A stretch of 64,000 nt of DNA from an uncultured Gemmatimonadota bacterium. GTDB taxonomy: Bacteria > Gemmatimonadota > Gemmatimonadetes > Gemmatimonadales > Gemmatimonadaceae. A program made the position numbers and the translations under genes. Location: contig CADEDA010000001.1 in NCBI GenBank assembly GCA_902825965.1, forward strand, positions 1-64,000, written 5' to 3'. Positions 42,918 through 51,596 of this stretch are shown here, one piece after another (position 1 is the first letter of the stretch; every line of letters begins with the position of its first letter). Under the pieces are notes generated by a model. That model ran no database searches. It worked only from the letters and a program-made list of their open reading frames with translations, and was not told where the DNA came from.

Positions 42918-42972
42918 GTGCCCGTCGGGTGCCCGTCGGGTGCCCGGTGGGTGCCCGTTGCGTGCCGGGTGG
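42918..42972. repeat. Five 11-bp direct repeats in the divergent phosphonate/CDP-transferase promoter
   Basis: Units start at 42918, 42929, 42940, 42951 and 42962: two GTGCCCGTCGG, then GTGCCCGGTGG, GTGCCCGTTGC and GTGCCGGGTGG. The exact 11-base period keeps all copies near one face of the helix, as expected for a multi-copy regulator site; slippage is the alternative origin. Confidence 0.85.
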
Positions 42973-43039
42973 GCGGCCGCGGCGGGAGGGGACGCGCGGG
43001 AGCGCCGCCTGCGGAGGCGCCACTAGATTGTCCTCCGTG

Positions 43040-44620
43040 ATGACCCACGAATCCCCTGCCGCACGCCTGCGCGCCCTGTGGGCCGCGGGCGACGTCGTCC
43101 GTACCGCGGGCGCCCACGACGTGCTCGGCGCCCGATTGGCCGTACGCGCCGGCGTCGATGCCATCTGGGCCTCCGGCTTCGAGCTGTCCACGGCCCACGG
43201 CGTGCCGGATGCCAGCATCCTCACCATGACCGACATGTGGAGCGCCGCGCAGAGCATCGCGCACGGGGTCGCGCCGGTGCCGGTGATCGCGGACTGCGAC
43301 ACGGGGTTCGGCTCGTCGGCCAACGTGATTCGGATGGTGCAGCTGTTCGAGGCAGCCGGTGTGGCGGCCGTGTGCCTGGAGGACAAGCAGTATCCCAAGC
43401 TCAACAGCTTCATCGCCGGCAAGCAGGAACTCGCGTCGATCGCGGAGTTCGTGGGGAAGCTGCTGGCCGCCAAGAATGCCCAGCGCAATCCCGACTTCGC
43501 GGTCATCGCGCGCACCGAGGCGCTGATCGCCGGCTGGGGGGTGGACGAGGCCATCCGTCGCGGCCAGGCCTATGTGCGTGCCGGGGCGGATGCACTCCTC
43601 ATCCATGACAAGTCGCCCAACGGCGAGGGCGTACGCGAGGTGCTCGCGCGCTGGCGTCCCGGTGTGCCGGTGGTCGTCGTGCCCACCACCTACCCCGCGT
43701 TCGGCGTGGACACCTGCCGGGCACTCGGCATCTCGACGGTCATCTGGGCCAACCAGGGGATCCGGGCGGCGGCGCAGGCCATCGAGGCGACCTGGGAGCG
43801 GATCCTGCGCGACGGGCATGCCGCCGACGTCGAACGCACGATCGTGCCGATGCGCACGCTGTTCGACCTGCAGGGCATGACGGCGCACACGGCGGCCGAG
43901 AAGACGTACGATCGCGCGGGGGTGGTGCCGACGCGCGCGGTGCTGCTGCATGCCGGGTCGCACGCCGACGAGCAGACGCTCGCGCCGCTCACTGCCGGCG
44001 CGCCCCTCGCGGCGCTCGACATCAACGGGGCCTCGCTGCTGGAGCGCCAGCTCACCGCACTGCGGCAATGCGGCGTGACGGACATCACGGTGGTGGCGGG
44101 CTTCCGCGCCGAGGGGCTGCCGGAGAGCGATGCGCGCGTCGTGGTCAACACGGACTGGGCGAGCACCGGCGAGATGGGATCGCTGCAGTGCGCCGGCCGT
44201 GATGATCGGCGCACGCTGGTGTGCTACGGCGACATCATCGTGCAGCCGGAACTGCTCCGGCGCCTCCTCCGCTGCGACGACCCGGCGGTCATCGTCGTGG
44301 ATCGCACGCCCTCGGCGGACTCGCGCGACCCGGTGCGCATGCCCGGCGAGCGGAACGGCCCGCGCTTCCTGTCGCCGGAGGCCCCCACGCCGGTGGAAGC
44401 CATCGGCGAGGGCGTCGCGCGTGCCAATGCCGAGTTCACGGGGCTCGCCCTGCTCGACGCCGAGCACTTCGACCGGCTCGTCGCATCGGCCAACCCGCGG
44501 CAATCGCTTCCGGCGGCACTCGCCGGCATCCCGCTCGTCGCGCTCGAGGTGACCAGCGGCTGGCTCGAGCTCCGGTCGTTCGCACACTACGAGACGGCCT
44601 GCCGCCAGACGGTGCGATGA
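43040..44620 (+). CDS. pepM: Phosphoenolpyruvate mutase with C-terminal nucleotidyltransferase-like domain
   Basis: 526 aa from ATG 43040 (a GTG directly before is possible). Residues 1-285 are an isocitrate-lyase-superfamily barrel with the PEP-mutase signature EDKQYPKLNSF and the Mg site ADCDTGFG; the enzyme rearranges PEP to phosphonopyruvate, the entry step of nearly all phosphonate biosynthesis. Residues 300-526 resemble a nucleotidyltransferase ('LLERQLTALRQCGVTDITVVAGFRAE', 'VVVNTDWASTGEMGSL', 'LVCYGDIIV') but the GxGxR...PK nucleotide loop is replaced (HAGSHADEQTLAPLTAGAPL). First gene of a four-gene overlapping operon; stop overlaps ppd (ATGA). Confidence 0.96.
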   Translation: MTHESPAARLRALWAAGDVVRTAGAHDVLGARLAVRAGVDAIWASGFELSTAHGVPDASILTMTDMWSAAQSIAHGVAPVPVIADCDTGFGSSANVIRMVQLFEAAGVAAVCLEDKQYPKLNSFIAGKQELASIAEFVGKLLAAKNAQRNPDFAVIARTEALIAGWGVDEAIRRGQAYVRAGADALLIHDKSPNGEGVREVLARWRPGVPVVVVPTTYPAFGVDTCRALGISTVIWANQGIRAAAQAIEATWERILRDGHAADVERTIVPMRTLFDLQGMTAHTAAEKTYDRAGVVPTRAVLLHAGSHADEQTLAPLTAGAPLAALDINGASLLERQLTALRQCGVTDITVVAGFRAEGLPESDARVVVNTDWASTGEMGSLQCAGRDDRRTLVCYGDIIVQPELLRRLLRCDDPAVIVVDRTPSADSRDPVRMPGERNGPRFLSPEAPTPVEAIGEGVARANAEFTGLALLDAEHFDRLVASANPRQSLPAALAGIPLVALEVTSGWLELRSFAHYETACRQTVR

Positions 44621-45750
44621 GCGACCGCGTGTCCTCGGCCGGATTCGTGGATGCCTGCACCGCCCGGGGATTCGGGCCGTGGATGGGAGTGCCCTGTTCG
44701 TTCCTGCGGCCGTTCATCGACTACGTGATCGACCGTCCCGACCTCGACTACATCGCCGCCACCAACGAAGGCGAGGCGCTGGCGATCGCCGCGGGCAGCT
44801 GGCTCGCGGGGCGCCATCCGGTGGTGATGCTGCAGAACTCGGGGCTGGGCAACCTCGTCAACCCGCTCGCATCGCTCAACCACCCGTTCCGCATCCCCGC
44901 GCTGATCATCGTGACCTGGCGTGGCGAGCCCGGCCGACCCGACGAACCGCAGCACGAGCTCATGGGGCAGGTCACCTCGCAGCTGCTCGAGGTGCTGCGC
45001 GTCCGTCACGAACCGTTCCCGACGCAGGACGCGGAGGTCCCCGCCGCGGTCGCGCGCGCGGCGGCGCACATGGCGGAGACCGGCCTTCCGTTCGCGTTCG
45101 TGCTGAGCAAGGGCACGGTGACGGAATACGAGCGCCGACCAGACGCCGCGGCGCCTGCGGACGCTGCGCCGCGCCCGGGTCGGCGGGCCGCGCTCGAAGC
45201 GATCGCCGCGGCCATCACCGACGACACGATCGTCGTCGCGACGACCGGGAAGACGGGGCGCGAGTGGTTCGAACTGGGCGATCGCGGCCGCAACCTGTAC
45301 CTCGTGGGTTCCATGGGCTGCGCGCCGAGCGTCGCGCTGGGGCTGGCCCGGGAGCAGCGCTCGCCGGTGCTCGTGATCGACGGCGACGGGGCCGCGTTGA
45401 TGCGGCTGGAGGCCTGGGCGTCGATCGGGCACCAGCGTCCCGCGCACCTGGTGCACGTGCTGCTCGACAACGCGGCCTATGATTCCACCGGCGCACAGGC
45501 GAGCATCAGCCCGCACGTCGATTTCCCGGCGGTCGCGCGCGCACTCGGCTATCGCAGCGCTTGCACCGTGCCGGACACGGCGGCCCTCGGCGCGGCGCTG
45601 CGCGCCGCGCGCACGAGCGTCGGTCCGCACCTGATCCACTTCCGCATCGGGCTGGGCGCGGCCGCCGACCTCGGACGGCCCTCCGTGGCCCCGCGGGACG
45701 TGGCGCAGCGGCTGCGGTCCGCGCTCACCCCAGCGGAGCCCACCCGATGA
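44617..45750 (+). CDS. ppd: Phosphonopyruvate decarboxylase
   Basis: 377 aa. Thiamine-diphosphate enzyme: the N-terminal domain starts 'GFGPWMGVPCSFLRPFIDYVI' and 'YIAATNEGEALAIAAGSWLAGRHPVVMLQNSGLGNLVNPLASL' (the Glu of the cofactor site), and the C-terminal domain has the ThDP motif GDGAALMRLEAWASIG...LLDNAAYDSTG. It makes phosphonopyruvate to phosphonoacetaldehyde, the step that pulls the unfavourable mutase reaction forward. Overlaps both neighbours by 4 bases. Confidence 0.96.
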   Translation: MSDRVSSAGFVDACTARGFGPWMGVPCSFLRPFIDYVIDRPDLDYIAATNEGEALAIAAGSWLAGRHPVVMLQNSGLGNLVNPLASLNHPFRIPALIIVTWRGEPGRPDEPQHELMGQVTSQLLEVLRVRHEPFPTQDAEVPAAVARAAAHMAETGLPFAFVLSKGTVTEYERRPDAAAPADAAPRPGRRAALEAIAAAITDDTIVVATTGKTGREWFELGDRGRNLYLVGSMGCAPSVALGLAREQRSPVLVIDGDGAALMRLEAWASIGHQRPAHLVHVLLDNAAYDSTGAQASISPHVDFPAVARALGYRSACTVPDTAALGAALRAARTSVGPHLIHFRIGLGAAADLGRPSVAPRDVAQRLRSALTPAEPTR

Positions 45751-46808
45751 TCCTCTTCTCCCCCGGTCCGTCCAACATCAGCGAGCGCGTGCGGCGGGCG
45801 CTGCTGCATCCGGATATCGGGCATCGTGAACCGGAGTTCGGCGTGGTGCTGCAGGGCCTCCGCGACGGACTGCGCGAGGTCTGCGCCGTACCCGCCGGGC
45901 ATGAGATCGTGTTCCTCGGCGGATCGGGCTCGGTGGGGATCGAGTCCGTCGTTGCGGCGGCGCGGCCGCTGGGGACCTGCCTCGTGATCACCAACGGCCC
46001 CTATGGGGAGCGGGCTGCCGCGATGGCCCGACACCACGGCACTGTCACCGACGAGTGGCGCCTGCCCTGGGGCGCGGCGATCCCGTTGGACGTCCTCGAG
46101 TCCAAGCTCCGCGCCGGCGGCCACGGCGCCGTGTACCTGGTCCACCACGAGACAGCGACCGGCCGCCTGAATCCGCTCGCGGACATCGCGGCCGTGGTGC
46201 ATCGGCACGGGGCGCAGCTGCTCGCGGACACCATCAGCTCCATCGGCGGCGAGGTGCTTGACCTCGAGGGTTGGGGACTGGACGCGGTGATCGGCAGCGC
46301 GAACAAGTGCCTGCGCGGTGTACCGGGCGCGGCGTTCGTCATCGCGTCGCCACGCTTCGCGGCGGCGGCCCGCGCGCAGAAAGGGCCACACTACAGCAAC
46401 TACGCCGCACACGCCGACGCCCAGCGCAACGGCGAGTTCCCGTTCACGCCGCCGCTGCACGCGCTGTTCGCCTTGCACGAGGCGGTGGCCGAGACGCGCG
46501 ACGAAGGTCCGGCGCGGCGCATCGCGCACTACGCCTCGCTGATGGGGCACCTCCGGACGGGCCTCGAGGCGCTCGGGCTCCCGCCGATCATCACGCGGGC
46601 GGACGGCGGGCACACGATCGCGGCGATGGCTCTGCCGAGTGGCTGGAGCTACACGCGGCTGCACGACGCGCTCAAGGCCGACGGCCTCGTGATCTACGCC
46701 GCACAGGGTCCCTTGGCCGCGACACATTTCCGGGTCGGGCTCATCGGTCACTACGGGCTCGACGCGGTGGAGCGGCTGCTCGCGGCACTGCAGCGGCAGC
46801 TCGCGTGA
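45747..46808 (+). CDS. 2-Aminoethylphosphonate-type aminotransferase (PhnW-like)
   Basis: 353 aa. Class V PLP fold: 'MILFSPGPSNISERVRRALLHPDIGHREPEFGVVLQGLR' (family start), 'FLGGSGSVGIESVVAAA' and the cofactor Lys in GSANKCLRGVPGAAF. PhnW-type enzymes interconvert AEP and phosphonoacetaldehyde; behind PEP mutase and the decarboxylase the biosynthetic direction, forming 2-aminoethylphosphonate, is expected. Its TGA overlaps the next ATG by one base. There are no phosphonate-degradation genes (phnX, phnJ, phnA) nearby, which supports biosynthesis. Confidence 0.94.
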   Translation: MILFSPGPSNISERVRRALLHPDIGHREPEFGVVLQGLRDGLREVCAVPAGHEIVFLGGSGSVGIESVVAAARPLGTCLVITNGPYGERAAAMARHHGTVTDEWRLPWGAAIPLDVLESKLRAGGHGAVYLVHHETATGRLNPLADIAAVVHRHGAQLLADTISSIGGEVLDLEGWGLDAVIGSANKCLRGVPGAAFVIASPRFAAAARAQKGPHYSNYAAHADAQRNGEFPFTPPLHALFALHEAVAETRDEGPARRIAHYASLMGHLRTGLEALGLPPIITRADGGHTIAAMALPSGWSYTRLHDALKADGLVIYAAQGPLAATHFRVGLIGHYGLDAVERLLAALQRQLA

Positions 46809-47512
46809 TGCAGGCGCTGATCCTCGCGGCCGGCGTCGGGTCGCGGCTCGCACTGGCGGATGACCGTCCGAAGTGTCTGGTGGAGATCGGCGGTCGGGCC
46901 CTGCTCGATCGCTATCTCGATGCCCTCGCCGGACTCGGGATCCCGGTGACGATCGGCGTGGGCCATCAGGCCGACCGGATCGCGGCGCAAGTGGGCACGC
47001 GTGCGCAGTTGGTGTTCAATCCCGACTATCGGCGCGGTTCGATCACCACGCTGCTGCGGTCGCTGCAGCAGCTGCCGGCGGTCGACGGACTGCTGCTGCT
47101 CGATGGCGACGTCTTCGCGCCCAGCGCGTTCTTCTCCACACTCGCCGCACACGACGGGAACGCATTGCTGGTGGACCTAGGCACCGAGTTCACCGACGAG
47201 CAGTACATGGCCGGTGTCGATGCCGGTCGGGTGCGTGCACTCCGGCGCGGACCCGTGCCGGGGCACGAACGACACGGCGAATGGGTGGGCTTCGCCCGAC
47301 TGACGGCTCCGGCCATCCGCGCACTGCAGCTCGGGGTGGAGGCGCAGGTGGGGCGCGGCGAGGACGGCGGTGGCTACGAGGATGCGCTCGCGGCACTGCT
47401 GCCCACGCAGGACTTCACGGCGCTCCCGACGCACGGCGCACCGTGGGTGGAGATCGATTTCCCTGCGGACCTGGCGCGGGCGACCTCACTGACGCGGGCG
47501 GACGAGCGCTGA
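46808..47512 (+). CDS. Nucleotidyltransferase, candidate CTP:aminoethylphosphonate cytidylyltransferase
   Basis: 234 aa. Starts MQALILAAGVGSRLALADDRPKCLVEIGG, an intact GxGxR...PK nucleotide loop of the LicC/RmlA type, then 'RAQLVFNPDYRRGSITTLLRSLQ' and the catalytic-metal motif LLLLDGDVFAP, with a terminal 'WVEIDFPADLARA'. Placed fourth in the AEP operon, and since PntC-type enzymes activate AEP as CMP-AEP, this is the likely activating enzyme that supplies the CDP-alcohol transferase and LicD. A sugar-1-phosphate substrate cannot be excluded. The 3' end overlaps the convergent glycosyltransferase by 27 bases. Confidence 0.87.
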   Translation: MQALILAAGVGSRLALADDRPKCLVEIGGRALLDRYLDALAGLGIPVTIGVGHQADRIAAQVGTRAQLVFNPDYRRGSITTLLRSLQQLPAVDGLLLLDGDVFAPSAFFSTLAAHDGNALLVDLGTEFTDEQYMAGVDAGRVRALRRGPVPGHERHGEWVGFARLTAPAIRALQLGVEAQVGRGEDGGGYEDALAALLPTQDFTALPTHGAPWVEIDFPADLARATSLTRADER

Positions 47513-48463
47513 CGCATCATCCCGTTTCGGCCGGCCGCTCCAGCGCAGGCCGAGCGCGCGCAGGGGGATCGCGGTCGCGTGGGCCGAGAGACCGACGAGG
47601 TGCAGCAGCGTGATGCGAAGGTGCGCCGCCGGGGAGCGGTCGCTGGCGCGCTTGAGCTTCCCCCGTGCGAGCCACAGCGCAGCGCCCAGGAGCAGTCCCG
47701 CGCCTGCGGCGCTCAGCGACCAGCGGCTCGGCCCTGGCCAGAGGGCGGCGGTGAGCAGGGCGAGATAGGCGACGAGCGTGACGATCGAGGGACCGAACGT
47801 CGCACGCGGGATGCCGGCGCGGAACAGCGTCCATGCCTCGAAGCCGTGCCAGAGTTGCTGCCGCGCGAACGCGCCGAGTGTGCGCGGGCCGCCGATGTGC
47901 GTGACACGGACGCGGGGATCGCAGTGCAGCGCACCGTACCGACCCAGGGCGTGTGAGAGCACCACGTCCTCGGAGCTCACGAGCGAACCGTCGAATCCGC
48001 CGCTGCGCTCGAAGGCGTCGCGTCGGACGACCATGTTGCCCGACCAGAGCTCCGTGGTGCGCCAGCGCTGGGGCGCCACGTCGCCGAGCCAGACGCGCTC
48101 GATCCACCCGGCGTCCGCCGGCAGGTCATAGACGTTGCCGACCGCGACGTCCGTGTCCGTCATCGCGGCACGGGCACCAGCGAGCCAGGACGGACTGGCG
48201 ACGCAATCCGCGTCGAGGAACGCGAGGAGGTCGCCCCGGGCATGGAGGACGCCGAGGTTCCGCAGCGCCCCCACCGTCCCCTGCGGCGCGCTGATCACCT
48301 GCGCGCCGGCGCCAGCAGCGATGGCGGCGGTGTCATCGATGGATGCGTTGTCGATGACCAGGACCTCGAACGCGCCGGCCTCCGGCGTCTGCGCCGCGAG
48401 CGCGGCGAGGCAGCGTCCGATCCGCGGGCCTTCGTTGCGCGCCGGGACGATGACGGAGATCAC
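47486..48463 (-). CDS. Family-2 glycosyltransferase with C-terminal membrane helices
   Basis: 325 aa from the GTG at 48463, overlapping the upstream stop (GTGA). GT-A fold: 'VISVIVPARNEGPRIGRCLAALAAQT', 'FEVLVIDNASIDDTAAIA', the DxD-type AFLDADC, and 'GGFDGSLVSSEDVVLSHALGRYG'. Two or three hydrophobic segments follow (about 215-275), so it acts at the inner membrane. Donor and acceptor unknown. Operon with the next glycosyltransferase; convergent with the AEP operon. Confidence 0.9.
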   Translation of the reverse strand: MISVIVPARNEGPRIGRCLAALAAQTPEAGAFEVLVIDNASIDDTAAIAAGAGAQVISAPQGTVGALRNLGVLHARGDLLAFLDADCVASPSWLAGARAAMTDTDVAVGNVYDLPADAGWIERVWLGDVAPQRWRTTELWSGNMVVRRDAFERSGGFDGSLVSSEDVVLSHALGRYGALHCDPRVRVTHIGGPRTLGAFARQQLWHGFEAWTLFRAGIPRATFGPSIVTLVAYLALLTAALWPGPSRWSLSAAGAGLLLGAALWLARGKLKRASDRSPAAHLRITLLHLVGLSAHATAIPLRALGLRWSGRPKRDDASALVRPRQ

Positions 48464-49242
48464 GACTCGGGTGGCGCGATCCACCCCGCCAGCCGGCGGC
48501 GCAGGGCCGCGAAGCGGACCGGCCGATCCATGTGCTGCGTGTACGCGCTCCACTTGCGCTTGAACTTCGCGTAGTTGGCCTCGTAGAGGTCCAGCCGCTC
48601 CTGCGTCCCGAGGATGCGGTTGCCGGTGGAGCCCCACTCGTGGTACACGAACACGCGATGATGGACGTAGATGTCGAGTCCGGCCGCGAAGACCTTGAAG
48701 CACATGTCGAGGTCCTCGCCGCCGGCGATCTCGAACTCCTCGGAGAAGCCGCCGATCCGCGCGAGCGCCTCGCGCGAGAAGAGCATGAAGGCGCCGACGA
48801 TGAAGCGGTCGAAGCGCGGCAGCTTCTCCGGCCCGAGCAGGTGCAGGTGCGAGCTCTTGCCGCGGGCCATCTGGTCCGGCCCGGCGTGGTTCATGACCGG
48901 TGCCACGAGGCCGACGTCGGGATGGGTGAGGAAGACGTCACGCATCTCCTCGAACCAGCGGCGCGGCACCACGACGTCGTCATTGGAGACGAGTACGTAG
49001 CGTCCGCTCGCCGCGGCCATGCCGAGGTTCCACGCGGCCCCCACCGTCATGCGGGTGTCGAGCCGGAGGTAGCGGTCGGCGTTGGCCCGCAGGAACTCCG
49101 AGGTGCTTGCGGTCGCGCCCGCGTTGTCCACCACGATGAGTTCGTGGTCCACGGCGGTGTACTGTCGGAGGCTCGAGAGGAACCGCTCGAGGATCGGCCG
49201 GTCAGGGTCGATGCAGATCACGACGATGCTGAGTTCTTTCAC
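48460..49242 (-). CDS. Family-2 glycosyltransferase (rhamnosyltransferase-like)
   Basis: 260 aa from GTG 49242, preceded by GAGG. Soluble GT-A enzyme: 'LSIVVICIDPDRPILERFLSSLRQY', 'HELIVVDNAGATASTSEFLR', donor site VLVSNDDVVVPRRWFEEM and 'IVGAFMLFSREALARIGGFSEEFEIAGGEDLDMCFKVFAAG'. Most likely adds a sugar to an envelope glycan or lipid-linked acceptor. First gene of a two-gene minus-strand operon, divergent from the Wzi-like gene across 75 bases. Confidence 0.9.
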   Translation of the reverse strand: MKELSIVVICIDPDRPILERFLSSLRQYTAVDHELIVVDNAGATASTSEFLRANADRYLRLDTRMTVGAAWNLGMAAASGRYVLVSNDDVVVPRRWFEEMRDVFLTHPDVGLVAPVMNHAGPDQMARGKSSHLHLLGPEKLPRFDRFIVGAFMLFSREALARIGGFSEEFEIAGGEDLDMCFKVFAAGLDIYVHHRVFVYHEWGSTGNRILGTQERLDLYEANYAKFKRKWSAYTQHMDRPVRFAALRRRLAGWIAPPES

Positions 49243-49317
49243 GCCTCAAGCTAAGGCGCGCGGGGCGCGCGCGTCGAGTGGTGGATTTGCCCTCCGCGCC
49301 CGAGTATCCTCCCTGCC

Positions 49318-50952
49318 ATGCGGATCGCACTCGTGATGCTCCTGGGCAGCGTGGTCGCCGGCGGCAGCCCGCTCGCAGCGCAGCGGACACCCGTGGGCAG
49401 CTGGGTCGAGGACTACGCCCGGATGATGCAGCTCACCGGCCGGATCCCGGTGACACCCGTGACGCTGCGCCCGGTGTCGGACGCGGACGTGCGCGCCCTC
49501 AGCACCTCAAGCGCCGCGCACGTGTGGCGCGCGGCGCTTGAGGCGCGGCGACCCGTGCCGCTCGCCTGGGGCGGACTCCGCATCGACGCGCAGCCGCTCG
49601 AGCTGCGAAGCTACGCCAACACCAGCCGTCCGTGGGGTTGGAACGACGGCGCGGTGTGGCAGGGCAAGGGCGTCACGGTCGCCGCGCAGGCCGGCGCGGA
49701 CCTGCGCTGGGGCCCGGTCACGCTGACGTTGGCGCCGATGCTCACCCGCAGCAGCAACGGCGACTTCGACCTCTCGCCGCTCCAGGTGCCACCTGGGTTG
49801 TCGCCGTATGCCTACCCGGTGATCAGCGGCGGCACGATGGACGCCCCGCAGCGATTCGGCAGCTCTCCCGTGCAGCGAGCCGACTGGGGGAACTCGGGCG
49901 TGCGCGCGGACCTCGGGCCCGTCGCGTTCGGTCTCACGCACGAGAGCCTCTGGTGGGGCCCCGGCCTGCGCAACGATGTGCTGCTGACGAACAACGCCCC
50001 GGGCTTCTGGCACGCCCACCTGTCGCTGGCGCGGCCGGTGTCGATCGGCATCGGGACGCTGAGCGGACGCTGGATCTGGGGCAGCCTTCGCGAATCGGAG
50101 TACTTCGACACGCTGCGCGCGAACGACCGGCGCTACGTGACCGGTGCGGTGGTGTCGTTCACACCGCGCTGGGCCCCGGGACTTGAGCTCGGGGCCGCGC
50201 GACTCTTCCAGGAGACCTGGCCAGAGGGGTTCGGCGCGGACGACGTCCTACGTTTAATTCGCCCCGTCTTCAAGAACTCGCAGGTGAGCGCGAACAACCC
50301 GACGGGGGACGACGGGCAGGATCAGGTGGCGGCGGTCTTCGCCCGCTGGGCGCTGCCGGCCTCAGGCCTCGAGCTCTACGGCGAGTGGGCCAAGGGCGAC
50401 CACAGCGCGGACCTCCGTGACCTCTTCGTGGAACCCGAGCACGCCAGCGGCTACCTCATGGGCCTCAGCAAGATCCTCTCGCAGGGCCCCGATCGCCTCT
50501 GGCGGCTCTCGAGCGAGCTCACGCTGCTCGGCGCGCCGCGGACCTCACCGTTGCGCAGCCCGGGCGCGGGCTTCTTCTACGTCCACACCGCGATCCCGCA
50601 GGGTTATACGCACCGCGGCCAAGTCCTGGGCGCCGGCATCGGCCCGGGCTCGTCGCAACTCTCCCTCTCGGTGGACCGGTTCGCCCCCTGGGGTCGCGCG
50701 GGACTCAGCGTGCTCCGCACGGTGTACGACAATGATCGCTACTACCGGCGTACCGACCTTGGCTCGGATTTCCGCTCCCACGAGGTGGAACCCAGCGTGC
50801 GGGCGGAGGCGATGGTCTTCCGCGGCCCCTGGGACCTCACGGCCTCGCTGACCGGCAGTATCTTGTTCAACGAGTGGTACATCGAAGGCAACGACCCGCG
50901 CAACCTGAACGTGAGCCTCAGTGCGCGGTACCATCCCGCGGGGAGACGGTGA
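49318..50952 (+). CDS. Wzi/capsule-assembly-family outer-membrane protein
   Basis: 544 aa. Signal peptide ending near PLAAQR. An N-terminal helical part is followed by a long series of beta-strands. The family hallmark 'LTHESLWWGPGLRNDVLLTNNAPGFWHAHLSLARPVSIGIG' is clear (Caps_assemb_Wzi). Wzi is an outer-membrane barrel that helps attach or organise capsular polysaccharide at the surface. Translationally coupled to the fatty-acid-hydroxylase gene (GTGA), which hints at joint work on a surface glycolipid. Confidence 0.92.
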   Translation: MRIALVMLLGSVVAGGSPLAAQRTPVGSWVEDYARMMQLTGRIPVTPVTLRPVSDADVRALSTSSAAHVWRAALEARRPVPLAWGGLRIDAQPLELRSYANTSRPWGWNDGAVWQGKGVTVAAQAGADLRWGPVTLTLAPMLTRSSNGDFDLSPLQVPPGLSPYAYPVISGGTMDAPQRFGSSPVQRADWGNSGVRADLGPVAFGLTHESLWWGPGLRNDVLLTNNAPGFWHAHLSLARPVSIGIGTLSGRWIWGSLRESEYFDTLRANDRRYVTGAVVSFTPRWAPGLELGAARLFQETWPEGFGADDVLRLIRPVFKNSQVSANNPTGDDGQDQVAAVFARWALPASGLELYGEWAKGDHSADLRDLFVEPEHASGYLMGLSKILSQGPDRLWRLSSELTLLGAPRTSPLRSPGAGFFYVHTAIPQGYTHRGQVLGAGIGPGSSQLSLSVDRFAPWGRAGLSVLRTVYDNDRYYRRTDLGSDFRSHEVEPSVRAEAMVFRGPWDLTASLTGSILFNEWYIEGNDPRNLNVSLSARYHPAGRR

Positions 50953-51578
50953 CACCACGTCGGTTCGTATCGAATCGGGATGAATCGCCCCAGCTCTTCA
51001 CGACGCCGTGGATGGAGCGGCTCTCGCACGTCCATCCCGTCGTACCGGTGCTGCTCTATTCGCCGGTGGTCGCGACCTTCGGCTGGCGCGCCCTCGCGAC
51101 GCACGGTGCGACAACGGCCCTGGGCCTCATGCTCGGCGGCGTGCTGCTCTGGACCTTCGTGGAGTACGCGCTGCATCGCTGGGTCTTCCACTACGAGCCG
51201 CGCTCGACCTGGGGGAAGCGGATCCACTTCCTCTCCCACGGCGTGCACCACGACTACCCGCGGGACAGCACCCGACTCGTGATGCCGCCGGCGGTCAGCG
51301 TGCCGCTGGCCCTGTTGTTCTGGGGCGCGTTCACGCTGCTGGCCGCGTCCGCAGCGGACGGACTCTTCGCGGGCTTCGTGCTCGGGTACCTGCTGTACGA
51401 CATGATCCATTTCGCCACGCACCACTGGTCGATGGACAGCCGCATCGGCCGGGCGCTCAAGCGCTACCACAGCCTGCATCACTACGACGACGAGCACCGC
51501 GGATTCGGCGTCAGCTCGCCGCTCTGGGACCTGGTGTTCGGGACCTTGCCCCGCGCGCGTCGCGACGCGGCGCGCTGA
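50949..51578 (+). CDS. Fatty-acid 2-hydroxylase / sterol-desaturase-superfamily enzyme
   Basis: 209 aa from GTG 50949 with GGGGAG just upstream. Four or so membrane helices and the complete set of His clusters for a di-metal centre: HRWVFH, HFLSHGVHHDYP, HFATHH and YHSLHHYDDEH. 'HFLSHGVHHDYPRDSTRLVMPP' closely follows the eukaryotic Scs7/FA2H pattern, enzymes that 2-hydroxylate the N-acyl chain of ceramides. With the sphingoid genes just downstream on the other strand (convergent, 18-base gap), hydroxylation of a ceramide fatty acid or base is the favoured guess; carotenoid-type hydroxylation is the alternative. Confidence 0.9.
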   Translation: MTPRRFVSNRDESPQLFTTPWMERLSHVHPVVPVLLYSPVVATFGWRALATHGATTALGLMLGGVLLWTFVEYALHRWVFHYEPRSTWGKRIHFLSHGVHHDYPRDSTRLVMPPAVSVPLALLFWGAFTLLAASAADGLFAGFVLGYLLYDMIHFATHHWSMDSRIGRALKRYHSLHHYDDEHRGFGVSSPLWDLVFGTLPRARRDAAR

Positions 51579-51596
51579 GGGTTCGCGGGCACGCGG

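Noticed and set aside
42918-42972. CRISPR array
   Set aside because: 11-bp units directly abut with no spacers, and there are no cas genes in the window.
41051-44587. 1178-codon minus-strand frame covering the LicD gene and the PEP mutase gene
   Set aside because: Only the last 266 codons match a family (LicD); the rest is antisense to genuine CDP-alcohol transferase and PEP mutase frames.
43040-46808. Phosphonate degradation operon
   Set aside because: PEP mutase and phosphonopyruvate decarboxylase with no phnX, phnA or C-P lyase genes indicate biosynthesis; PhnW-type enzymes are reversible.
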